DNA of 64,000 nt from a bacterium (lineage in GTDB: Bacteria > Auribacterota > Auribacteria > Auribacterales > Auribacteraceae), in assembly GCA_024233545.1 (NCBI GenBank), contig JACKPL010000003.1, positions 124,001 through 188,000 of the forward strand, written 5' to 3'. The translations under genes were made by a program, and so were the position numbers. The stretch's first letter is position 1. The number at the start of each line of letters is the position of its first letter. Below are positions 46,164 to 55,100 of this stretch, in pieces. The notes beneath the pieces are model-generated. The model searched no databases. It saw only the letters and a program-made list of their open reading frames with translations, and had not been told where the DNA came from.

Positions 46164-46560
46164 TGATTTTTTTACCGTATTCCTGCGGGAAAAAATGAAT
46201 ACTCTTTTACTCAAAGGATTTGAGGCGTATTGCATCGATTTTTCAATTGAATTTTCGGATATACACCGAGAGTGGCATATCACGGTTTCAAACGGCATGA
46301 TTACTGCAATCGAACATACGGTTCTGCGCAAACCTACCGTTCGGTTTATTGTAGCTGTTCCGGTTTTTCGCGATATTCTTATGAAATCCATATCGCCGCG
46401 GCAAGCGTTTTTTTTACGGAAAACCGATATCAAAGGAAACCTCTTCGAAGGAATGAAACTTGCCCAGATACTTGCATATTTTTTTAATCAGTACCTCTTT
46501 GAAATAGACGAGAATAATCAATGCCATTTAATTGCAAAGGATATATTGCCCTGTGTATGA
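46150..46560 (+). CDS. SCP2-domain protein, UbiT-like
   Basis: 136 residues from ATG 46150, which has GGGGGA just before it; the TTG at 46126 only adds residues overlapping the previous gene. The pattern EWHITVSNGMITAIEHT, KPTVRFIVAVPVFRDIL and IKGNLFEGMKLAQIL is that of the sterol carrier protein 2 (SCP2) lipid-binding fold. In E. coli the SCP2 protein UbiT binds isoprenoid quinone intermediates and works with the U32 proteins UbiU and UbiV under anaerobiosis. A U32 protein is encoded five genes upstream here, so a lipid-quinone handling role is likely. Sequence similarity to UbiT itself cannot be judged without alignment. Confidence 0.65.
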   Translation: MQFVDDFFTVFLREKMNTLLLKGFEAYCIDFSIEFSDIHREWHITVSNGMITAIEHTVLRKPTVRFIVAVPVFRDILMKSISPRQAFFLRKTDIKGNLFEGMKLAQILAYFFNQYLFEIDENNQCHLIAKDILPCV

Positions 46561-47227
46561 AGAAATAATACCGGTCAACCTTGAGAATGGATTAACCGTC
46601 AACGCGGTTTTAGGATATACCGACGATGCCTCGCCAGATAGCGTGGCAATTCTTTTTCCGCCTCATCCGTTACTCGGAGGCGATATGGAAAACAATGTTG
46701 TTACCGCACTATTTAAAGGATTTACCGCCCGCAACTATATGGTTGTCCGGTTTAGTTACCGCGGCGTTGATACTGGGGAAGTCAATGGAGAACATTATCT
46801 TGCTTATTGGGATAAACTCGAACAGCGGCAAGATTTCACCGAAATTATTTCCGATACCCATGAGGTGCTCACATCTGTAATAGCGCAGATCAATCCTACA
46901 GCCCGTATAATATTCGTGCCGTATTCTTTCGGTACTATTATCGCCTTAGCGCTGTATGACCGTTTTCTGCCGGCGAAGTTTGTCGGCATTGCACCGCCGG
47001 TGAACGAATATGATTTCTCACGCCATTTGCGCCGGCATCATGATGTTTTATTTGTTCTAGCTCAGAATGATCCGTTTTGCAGCCGCTTGCTTCTCGATAA
47101 ACTCGATGCGGCATATACGGTCTGTGACGCGGACGACCATTTTTTTAGAGGATATGAAGATGTTTTATGGAATAAAATAACTCAACTTGTGGAGGAACAA
47201 TGGAAAACACAATCAGGCGAAAAGTAG
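46553..47227 (+). CDS. alpha/beta hydrolase (COG2945-type)
   Basis: ~224 residues. AILFPPHPLLGGDMENNVV, VVRFSYRGVDTGEV and IIFVPYSFGTIIALAL (nucleophile Ser in the P-Y-S-F-G elbow) match the small alpha/beta hydrolases of COG2945; a C-terminal DADDHFFRGYED supplies the catalytic His. GTG 46553 overlaps the SCP2 stop; TTG 46532 is an alternative. It could hydrolyse an ester or thioester intermediate of the pathway; no substrate is indicated. Confidence 0.75.
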   Translation: MYEEIIPVNLENGLTVNAVLGYTDDASPDSVAILFPPHPLLGGDMENNVVTALFKGFTARNYMVVRFSYRGVDTGEVNGEHYLAYWDKLEQRQDFTEIISDTHEVLTSVIAQINPTARIIFVPYSFGTIIALALYDRFLPAKFVGIAPPVNEYDFSRHLRRHHDVLFVLAQNDPFCSRLLLDKLDAAYTVCDADDHFFRGYEDVLWNKITQLVEEQWKTQSGEK

Positions 47228-48273
47228 AAAGCGGCGCGCGCATTTCCGATGCTGAAGCCTTGTGGCTTTTGACGCAAGGAGACCTGCATTTCATGGGTGA
47301 GATGGCAAATATCAGGCGCCGTGAAAAAGTGGGCGATAATGCGTATTATCAATTTAATTTTAACCTTAACCATACAACCATATGCGAACTTGAATGCGAG
47401 CTATGCGCATACTACAACAATAAATCAGGTTATACAATGAAATTGCCGGAAATTGAAGATGCTGTGCGTGCCGCATCGAAAAAAGGCGCAAATGAAGTGC
47501 ATATTGTTGGCGGGCTGAACCCGAATCTCCCGTTTTCCTATTTCATAGAAATGTGTCAGCGGATCAAGGGAATTGACAAGAATATGCACATTCAGGCGTT
47601 TACCACCGTTGAAATAGATTATTTCGCAAAGCGGTCGGGAAAAACGACTCTTCAAGTATTGCAGGAGTTAAAAGATGCCGGCCTTGATACATTACCCGGC
47701 GGCGGGGCGGAAATATTCGCACAGCGTGTGCGTGATATCATTTGTTCGAAAAAAATAAGCGGGCAGGCATGGCTCGATATCATGGAAGAAGCGCATTCTG
47801 TCGGCATACCGAGCAACGCAACAATGTTGTACGGGCATGTCGAAACTCCGGAGGAAATCATCGACCATATGCGCCGCTTGCGCGAAGTACAAGACCGTAC
47901 CGGCGGTTTCTTTGCATTTGTGCCGCTGGCATTTTTTCCGCAAAATACGAAGATACCCGGTGTTGCGGTAGGCAATTTTACATCAGGTGTTCTTGATATG
48001 AAAATTATTTCGCTCGGAAGGATTTATCTGGATAATTTCGATCATGTCAAATCGATGTGGATGATTTATGGTTACAAAGGATGCCAAGTGGGGCTTGATT
48101 ATGGAGCGGACGACATAGGAGGCACTTATTTTGATGAAATCATTGTTCACGCGGCTGGCGCAGAAACACCGAAAAGCGTATCAAAACCGGAAATCATCGA
48201 TCTCATCAAAAAAATGGGGCGTACTCCAATTGAAGTGAATAGCAAATATCAACCTGTTTGCGTAACAGTATAA
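47200..48273 (+). CDS. mqnE: aminofutalosine synthase MqnE (radical SAM)
   Basis: 357 residues, GGAGG before ATG. NLNHTTICELECELCAYYN contains the CxxxCxxC motif that binds the 4Fe-4S cluster and SAM. LDTLPGGGAEIFAQRVRD, FVPLAFFPQNTKIPG, YGADDIGGTYFDEI and IVHAAGAETP are characteristic of MqnE, which joins 3-enolpyruvyl-benzoate and SAM to make 6-amino-6-deoxyfutalosine. The closely related MqnC follows directly; the LAFFPQNT and HAAGA segments favour MqnE for this copy. It overlaps the hydrolase by 28 bases. Confidence 0.88.
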   Translation: MENTIRRKVESGARISDAEALWLLTQGDLHFMGEMANIRRREKVGDNAYYQFNFNLNHTTICELECELCAYYNNKSGYTMKLPEIEDAVRAASKKGANEVHIVGGLNPNLPFSYFIEMCQRIKGIDKNMHIQAFTTVEIDYFAKRSGKTTLQVLQELKDAGLDTLPGGGAEIFAQRVRDIICSKKISGQAWLDIMEEAHSVGIPSNATMLYGHVETPEEIIDHMRRLREVQDRTGGFFAFVPLAFFPQNTKIPGVAVGNFTSGVLDMKIISLGRIYLDNFDHVKSMWMIYGYKGCQVGLDYGADDIGGTYFDEIIVHAAGAETPKSVSKPEIIDLIKKMGRTPIEVNSKYQPVCVTV

Positions 48274-48282
48274 GGTGTTAAA

Positions 48283-49371
48283 ATGAGAAGTGTAATTGAA
48301 TCGAAAATTATTTTAGGACAGCGAATTTCGGATGAAGAATGCCGCTATTTGTTTTCTGAAGAACTTCCTTGGCTTGGGAAGATGGCAACGGTAGTGAAAC
48401 AACGGTATCATGCCGATAACATCGCTACATTCCTAGTCGACATAAATATCAACTATACGAATGTATGTATTTGCGATTGCGATTTTTGTGCGTTTTATGT
48501 CAAAGACGGCGATCCCAGCGCTTATGTGATGAGCACCGAACAAATTCTTGAAAGAGTCCAGCGGCTCGTCGATATCGGCGGCACACAAGTACTCCTGCAA
48601 GGAGGCGTGAATATCAATCTCGGCATCGATTATTACACTGCGTTGTTTAGGGCAATCAAAGCGCGGTTTGATGTGTATATCCATTCCTTATCCCCTGTCG
48701 AAATTTATTTCCTTGCTCAAAAAGAGAAAAAAACAGTCAAAGAAATTTTAACCGTTCTACATCGTGCAGGGCTTGATTCTTTGCCGGGCGGCGGGGCAGA
48801 AATTCTTGTGGAGCGAGTCCGAAAGCAAATCAGCCCGAAAAAAATACCTGCCGGCATGTGGTTGTCGGTGATGCGCGATGTACATTCTATCGGAATGGAA
48901 GCAACCGCAACGATGATGTTCGGTTCAGTCGAAACAGAAGCTGAACGTGTTGAGCATCTGAAAAAAATACGTGATTTGCAGGATGAAACCGGTGTGTTCC
49001 GCGCGTTTATTCCATGGACATTCCAACCGGGCAGTACGCGGCTTGATCATGTTATCCTTGCCGGAGGAGGAGAATACCTCAAAACGCTGGCAATCTCCCG
49101 TATATACCTTGATAATATTCGTAATTTCGGATCGGGCTGTATCACGGAAGGGATGAAAGTTGCAGAACTCGGATTGCTGTTTGGAGCCAATGATATGGGC
49201 GGTATATTGATGGATGAAAAAGTCTTAGAAAAAACCGGCACTGCAACGAGAACAAACAGCGAAGATATGAAACGTGTTATTTTCAACGCGGGGTTTGTGC
49301 CGGCAAAACGCAATACCCGTTATGAGGTGCTGGAGACTTATGAAGACAATTACGGTCGGGCACACGCCTGA
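48283..49371 (+). CDS. mqnC: cyclic dehypoxanthine futalosine synthase MqnC (radical SAM)
   Basis: 362 residues. ININYTNVCICDCDFCAFYV carries the CxxxCxxC cluster motif; TQVLLQGGVNINLGIDYY, IHSLSPVEIYFLA, LDSLPGGGAEILVERV and FIPWTFQPGSTRL are typical of MqnC, which cyclises dehypoxanthine futalosine. Preceded by nine bases after mqnE. A futalosine hydrolase (mqnB) and a deaminase are not in the window, so those steps must be encoded elsewhere or done by other nucleosidases. Confidence 0.9.
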   Translation: MRSVIESKIILGQRISDEECRYLFSEELPWLGKMATVVKQRYHADNIATFLVDININYTNVCICDCDFCAFYVKDGDPSAYVMSTEQILERVQRLVDIGGTQVLLQGGVNINLGIDYYTALFRAIKARFDVYIHSLSPVEIYFLAQKEKKTVKEILTVLHRAGLDSLPGGGAEILVERVRKQISPKKIPAGMWLSVMRDVHSIGMEATATMMFGSVETEAERVEHLKKIRDLQDETGVFRAFIPWTFQPGSTRLDHVILAGGGEYLKTLAISRIYLDNIRNFGSGCITEGMKVAELGLLFGANDMGGILMDEKVLEKTGTATRTNSEDMKRVIFNAGFVPAKRNTRYEVLETYEDNYGRAHA

Positions 49372-50161
49372 TACCGATGACGCATTCATGTTTTATGCGC
49401 TGTTGAACGGGAAAATCGATCTTCTCGGATTATCGTTTGAGGATTTTTTAGAGCCGATCACAGGACTCAATATGCGTGCGGTATCTGGGTATTATGATAT
49501 GACTGCGGTATCGGTGGGGTATTTGCCTCAGGTTGCGCAAAATTATCATGTGCTTACTGCGGGCGCCTGTATGGCGGAATTCCGAGGGCCGGTATTGGCT
49601 CTGAATAAAAAAAGTATGGCAAAGCGCATTGCTGTGCCGGGATTCAATACGACAGGGTATTATGCATTAAAACTGTTTAAACCCGATGTGGAGTGCCATC
49701 AAGTAGCATTTGACCAGATTCTTCCGGCGGTTCTTGCCGGCACATATGATGGCGGCGTCATTATTAGCGAAGACCAGATGCGTATCGATGCAACGAGGCT
49801 CGATACTGTCGATCTGGGAAAATGGTGGCGCGAAGAAACTGGGTTGCCTCTGCCGCTGGGTGTTGACGTTGTAAAAGCATGTTTGCCGCACACTATTCAA
49901 AAGAGAATAAATACCGTTTTTAAATCGTCTATTCAATATGCACTTTCCAATACCGAAGAGGCGCTTCATTATGCGCTGAAATTCGGCAGAGGAATCGACA
50001 GGGTGCGTGCAGAAACGTTTGTCAAAACGTTTGTCAGCCAGTATACATGCAGTTTGGGCGAACAAGGAGAAAATGCAATACGTTTTTTTCTTGAGAAGTG
50101 TATGAGTGCACAATTATTTTCTCAAGGAAATTCTATAACGTTTGTGGATGGATGTGAATAA
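49340..50161 (+). CDS. mqnD: 1,4-dihydroxy-6-naphthoate synthase MqnD
   Basis: 273 residues from ATG 49340 (TGGAG just before it); the frame is open back to 49274 inside mqnC, but homology starts at MKTITVGHTPDTDDAFMFYA. This N-terminal GHTPDxDDAFM motif, GYYDMTAVSVGYLP, FNTTGYYALKLF, and DLGKWWREETGLPLPLGVD are typical of MqnD, which converts cyclic dehypoxanthine futalosine to 1,4-dihydroxy-6-naphthoate. It overlaps mqnC by 32 bases and shares TAATG with the next gene. Confidence 0.9.
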   Translation: MKTITVGHTPDTDDAFMFYALLNGKIDLLGLSFEDFLEPITGLNMRAVSGYYDMTAVSVGYLPQVAQNYHVLTAGACMAEFRGPVLALNKKSMAKRIAVPGFNTTGYYALKLFKPDVECHQVAFDQILPAVLAGTYDGGVIISEDQMRIDATRLDTVDLGKWWREETGLPLPLGVDVVKACLPHTIQKRINTVFKSSIQYALSNTEEALHYALKFGRGIDRVRAETFVKTFVSQYTCSLGEQGENAIRFFLEKCMSAQLFSQGNSITFVDGCE

Positions 50162-51342
50162 TGAAAAATATCGTTATTATCGGAGCCGGTTTCAGCGGGC
50201 AGGGCATTGTGCAAAAGCTATACCGCGACAGACGGTTCCGAATAACCCTGATAGATAAAAATCCCTATATCAGTTATAAACCGCTCTATCCGGATGTTGC
50301 CTCTGGCAGGTTATCTGCAAACGTGATTGAATATCCGCTCGAAGAATACGCTCGCCGATACTCATGCGATGCCATAGTAGGAGAAGCGAAGCACATCGAT
50401 TTTGAACAGAAGAAAGTTATTGTTGGCACCATGAATGTGCCGTATGATTTCCTTGTTATTGCCACAGGTGTCGAAGCATCGTTTTATGGACAAAATCATT
50501 TCAGGGAAAATGCCTATACCATTGATTCTAGCGAACAATGCCGAGCGGTACAGGAACGTTTGCGCTATTTAATGTCAATAAAAAAAGAACCGGTTTCCAT
50601 CTCGATTATTGGCGGCGGATATACCGGAATCGAATTTGCTTCTCACGTGAGGCATTATTGTGAAAATCATAAAAAACAAACAAATATTCGAATCATAGAA
50701 CAGCAAAAAACGATTTTAAACGGATTGCCGGAAACGATAACCAAACGGGTTACGAATTATATAACATCTTGCGGCATTCAAATCCTCACCGGAACGCAGG
50801 TGCTCGATATCAAATCCGGTATGGCCGTATTGGAAAATAAACAGCTGGCTTCGGATATTATCATTTGGACGGCTGGGATGCAGGGAACAAATATCTCTGG
50901 ACGGTTCAAGCAATTAGCGCCAAACGGACGGATTAAAATCGATGCTACTGCAAGAGCGAACGGTTTAGATAGCGTTTTTATAGCAGGCGACGCTTCTGAT
51001 AAATACCGTATGTCTGTTCCATTCGCAAAACAGTATGCGGTATACATTGCCGCCGCCATAAAGCGGTTGTCTTACGGCAAACCCATTCGCCCGTTTTGCG
51101 CGAAAGATTACGGATATGTCGTAGCTCTTGCCGGCGGAAGAGGGGTTGGGCAATTGAACGGAATTGCAGTAGACGGCTTGTTTGGTTATCTATTCCACTA
51201 TTTTATGTGTGTTTTAAGTTTGCAGGGATGGCGGAACAAGGGGAAGTTAATTCGGTTTGTGTTAGGTTGGTCTCCACACGATGCGGGTCTGCCAACCGAA
51301 CCATGTGCCAACAATAGCGATGAAATGTCGATACACAAGTAA
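50161..51342 (+). CDS. type II NADH:quinone oxidoreductase-like flavoprotein
   Basis: 393 residues. NIVIIGAGFSGQGIVQKLY binds FAD, DFLVIATGVEASFYG is the ATG motif, SISIIGGGYTGIEFASHV is the second (NADH) dinucleotide motif, and VFIAGDAS closes the FAD site. PLYPDVASGRLSANVIEYPL matches the substrate-side region of NDH-2 enzymes. There is a short C-terminal hydrophobic segment (YLFHYFMCVLSLQGW) that could dock to the membrane. Reduction of menaquinone by NADH is the natural role beside the mqn genes; sulphide:quinone-type or other disulphide reductase-like functions are less likely because no redox Cys pair is visible. Confidence 0.8.
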   Translation: MKNIVIIGAGFSGQGIVQKLYRDRRFRITLIDKNPYISYKPLYPDVASGRLSANVIEYPLEEYARRYSCDAIVGEAKHIDFEQKKVIVGTMNVPYDFLVIATGVEASFYGQNHFRENAYTIDSSEQCRAVQERLRYLMSIKKEPVSISIIGGGYTGIEFASHVRHYCENHKKQTNIRIIEQQKTILNGLPETITKRVTNYITSCGIQILTGTQVLDIKSGMAVLENKQLASDIIIWTAGMQGTNISGRFKQLAPNGRIKIDATARANGLDSVFIAGDASDKYRMSVPFAKQYAVYIAAAIKRLSYGKPIRPFCAKDYGYVVALAGGRGVGQLNGIAVDGLFGYLFHYFMCVLSLQGWRNKGKLIRFVLGWSPHDAGLPTEPCANNSDEMSIHK

Positions 51343-51356
51343 AAAATGAGGTGAAT

Positions 51357-51926
51357 ATGAAAAGAATTTTTACTGCCTGTTTTTTAATAGTTTTCTTTTT
51401 TTTCCATATCGTAATTACGCGTGCATCAGATAAAGAAGTACTCGTTGTATATTTTTCGCGAGATGGGCATACCCACATGGTAGCGCAGAAACTTGCTGAA
51501 GCCTTTGATGCGGACATTGAGCGGTTAAGAGACCAAAAAGAGCGAACGGGAATGATCGGTACTCTGTCTGCCGGCAAAGATGCCATGGCGCACAATGTTA
51601 CGGAGATAGAACCTTTGGCGAACAATCCAAATGATTATTCTGTCATTCTTATTGGCACGCCGGCGTGGTTCAGCAATATGGCGCCTGCAGTGAGGACGTT
51701 TATCGAACAGTTCCATTTAACCGATAAAACAATCGGTTTGTTTTCGACATGCCACCGTATAGGCGCAGATAAAGCAACTCAGCAGATGGCAGAATTGATC
51801 TCAGCGGAAAAAGCCGCCGGTTATGCGCGCCTGCCGTTGACTCACCATGATCTTGAAGAAGGCATGCTCGCGGAAAAAATCAAACAATTCGAATCGGCAA
51901 TAAACGCGCAACGTTTAAACGAGTAA
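51357..51926 (+). CDS. exported flavodoxin-like protein
   Basis: 189 residues from ATG 51357, with GAGGTGA a few bases before it (GTG 51351 lies inside that site). A signal peptide or anchor (IFTACFLIVFFFFHIVITRA) is followed by a flavodoxin fold: VLVVYFSRDGHTHMVAQKL is the FMN phosphate loop and VILIGTPAWFSNMAPAVRTF the second FMN loop, as in flavodoxin and NAD(P)H-quinone reductase-like proteins. Exported flavodoxins are uncommon. As the last gene of the quinone operon it may take electrons from quinol outside the membrane. A hairpin spans its stop codon. Confidence 0.8.
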   Translation: MKRIFTACFLIVFFFFHIVITRASDKEVLVVYFSRDGHTHMVAQKLAEAFDADIERLRDQKERTGMIGTLSAGKDAMAHNVTEIEPLANNPNDYSVILIGTPAWFSNMAPAVRTFIEQFHLTDKTIGLFSTCHRIGADKATQQMAELISAEKAAGYARLPLTHHDLEEGMLAEKIKQFESAINAQRLNE

Positions 51927-51940
51927 AACTCGTTTGTTCT
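51917..51940 (+). terminator. probable Rho-independent terminator overlapping the flavodoxin stop
   Basis: AAACGAG-TAAAA-CTCGTTT, a 7-bp stem whose loop contains the stop codon, followed by a T-rich GTTCTCTCTTTCTC tract. It would close the quinone operon. The T tract is interrupted, so efficiency may be modest. Confidence 0.55.
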
Positions 51941-52080
51941 CTCTTTCTCATTCTTCTAACCGGAATCGGACAATGTAGTTGTATGTTCAGGATTCCGCAT
52001 GTTGTTTTCTCTTTGGATATATCAAAGTTAAACCAATTATCTATATGTGTTTCAAAAAGTGCTATGGAAACACAAATAAA

Positions 52081-52108
52081 TTCAAATTTTTATTGTAAAG
52101 TGTATAAT
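52081..52108 (+). promoter_or_regulatory. promoter candidate for the fourth giant gene
   Basis: TTCAAA at 52081-52086, 16-bp spacer, TATAAT at 52103-52108, 40 bp before ATG 52148. The -10 is perfect and the -35 moderate. Confidence 0.45.
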
Positions 52109-52147
52109 AGAAGATAACTGCATATATTTAATTATTATTATAAAAAA

Positions 52148-55100
52148 ATGGGACGATTTCATAATGCACTTCTATATAAAATCAGTAATAGGCACTATGT
52201 ACGAAGTTCTTTAAAGTTGATAAGCGCTGTTCTTATACAACTTATGGTTTTCAAACCGCAGTGACGGAGAACCGGTATCTTCGCGCGATATAAACATATC
52301 TCGGTCAATTGCCGCAGTTCTCGAACGGCATGAAGGCGACAGTTCTCAAGGAACAGTAATTCATATTCAAGATAACCACACCAGTTATTCTGCACAGAAA
52401 TATTTATCTAAAATTATTAAACAGCTTAATGAATCGTACGGCATAAGCCTTATAGGAACTGAAGGCGCATCGAGTGTTGTCAATACTTCTGAATTCTCCC
52501 GTTTCCCTGACAAGGAAGTGAAAGAAAATGTTGCCGACTATTTTTTGAAAAAAGGCGATATTGACGGAGTGGAATTCTTCTGTATTGTGGAAGAATCCGG
52601 TTCAGCTGACAAAATTTATGTGGTTGAAGGTGTTGAAGTTGACATCTTGTACAAGAGAAACCTCGATGCTTTTTTGAGGTCGTTGTCATATCAAAAGGAA
52701 TTAACGGTATTTTGCGAAGAATACCGTGCGGCAATAGCGAGATTAAAGCCGCTTGTTTATTCTGAGCAATTAGGCAGGTTCGATGCTTTCGTCGAGTCAT
52801 ATAAATGCCGCGATATATCGTTTATTGACTTTGCAGAAGGAATTCTTGAGCTTTGCAATCAAAATTTAATAGAAATCGAGTCATTTGGACAGATCGATAA
52901 TCTTGTCAAATTGATCAGCTATGAGAAATCAATAGACTTCAGCCGCGTTGATCCGGAGCGCATGAATGCATTGCGCGAAGCGGGTGCACTGCTTCCGCCT
53001 GAAGAGGCCGCTAAACTTCTCAAAGAGGAGTTAGCATTTCGAACCCAAAAACTCCCGACGGAACAGTATTATTCATCTCTTGATACTTTTTTCAATACTC
53101 ACGAATTTTCCCTTGACGGCTATCCGAACCTCAAATCGTATATTGCTTATGTCAGAGACTATTATACAGTCAATAACAGTAAGGTATTTGAAGAATCACA
53201 GCGAATAGTAGATGTATTGTATGAAACGCTTATTCGTTCTGAACGGGAAAAAACGTTGTACGGCTTTTCACGGTTAATAGATTTGATGAACCAATTTGCC
53301 GGATTGAAAATGACCCGTACTGATTTTGAGCTGTATCATTCCTATCGCAGTGTTTATTCTACTGCATTTATCAGTGACACGCTTGTATCTTTAAGCAAAG
53401 AGTATGCTATTGACTTTGAACCGGCGCAAAACCTTGCGGTCATTGAAGAAAATGTGGCGCATTTCGAAGAATTTTATTCCGTTGCGCACGAGCGCGAAGA
53501 TGCTTTAGTTGCCAATACGCTTGGGCTTATGAAAAAATACAACCAGCAATCGATTATATTGCTTGCAGGCGGTTTTCATACAGAAGGCATTACGGAAAAA
53601 CTGCGGGAACGCAATCTGTCGTATGTCGTAGTTCAGCCTCAAATGAATGCGCAGGAAAATCTTATTCCTTATACCGAATTATTGCAGAATGCCAGTACAC
53701 CGCTCGATCAAATGCTTGCACTAAAAGCAAGCACATTGAAACTTGCATCTTGGATGACAGAAAATGTTCCCTTGGCTCATGCCGAACGCGCGCAGAGTTT
53801 AGGAACAAAAATGAAACTTTTGTTCAGTGCTGTTTTTTTGCAGAAAGAATGGAGGGCTCTTGCGGCTCAATATTCAATTGAAGAGCAGTCTTCGTTGGCG
53901 CGGACTTTAGAAAAACAGCTTGCGGCATCACTGCAAACGGTAATAAGGCTGGCAGGTTATGAATCGGATATCACGATCAATGCTGTTACTATGGATGTGG
54001 GGCGCGGCACAATTTCTGCACATTTTTCCATTCAAGGGATATCTGATTCGATTGAAGTGTCGTTTACCGATTCAACCGAATTCGAAACTATACCGGATAT
54101 CATTGCCGAAAATGTGCTGGAAATAATACGGCTCGGCGACGGTTCGATGGCATATGTTGTAAATGCAAATGGAGGCAATGCGTTATCGGAACACTATGCA
54201 GTTGTGCGCAAGCAAATTCTCGATATTGTAAGCGCCGCTCCTCAAACTGCAGAGCAGATTTTAGCACAACTGCATGCATTGCCGGGGTTTGAGAAGAGTA
54301 CTATCTCTGAAATAGAATCATATCTTTCCGATTTTCGTGCATTGGGAATTATTGAATTGTCCGGGTCTGGTTTATTCTCTCTTGCTACGGACGAAACGGC
54401 ACAGTCTGTTGCGGCAGTAGTCCGCAATTCTCTCGCACCGCTTTCTGAGGGTAGCGGCATTCTTTCCCGTTCGTACAGGACAACACGAATCAGCACTGGT
54501 ATTTTCCCGCAAGCATTCCGCAGTGCGCTAGAATCGTCAAACATTGGGACTTTGATTATTGAACCGTCGGTTTCAATAATCATCATCAAAAAAATGGTTG
54601 ATGCGGTTGTATCCGGTTCACTGCAAGGCGTTTTAAAACCCGGCGCGATCGTTCAGCTTGATGAAACGGCGCACATCATGATTACACAACCGGTTGACGG
54701 AGAGCACTCTATTTTAACCGTTGTGTTGAAGCCGGCAACTGATGTGGGAGGAGAACAGCCGGCGGAAACAAAAGATAATATCGAACTCATAGCATTGCAA
54801 TTGCTGAAAGATGAAATAGCGCGGAAAAACGGGCTTGACGATATATCGCTTCTTAACTTGTCTACAAACTTGTCTGTCGGGGAAAAAACGGTTCTTTTAG
54901 ATTATCTCTTAACACGCGCCCGCATCGAAAAGAACAAAGAAAACCGGTTGGAAAACATGCTTCGTTCCATTCTCGGCTTTCCGGAGGACGGACAACCTGT
55001 TTATACAGACCGCGCCGCGCAACTTATTTTGGGAACATCGTACCGCGATATAAGAGATACCGCGTTAGCGGCACTTTTGCGAATCAACCCTGCCCTATCT

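Noticed and set aside
52164..52214. Short frame from ATG 52164 as the start of the fourth giant gene
   Set aside because: It stops after 16 codons and has no signal-peptide character; ATG 52148 reads the hydrophobic segment.
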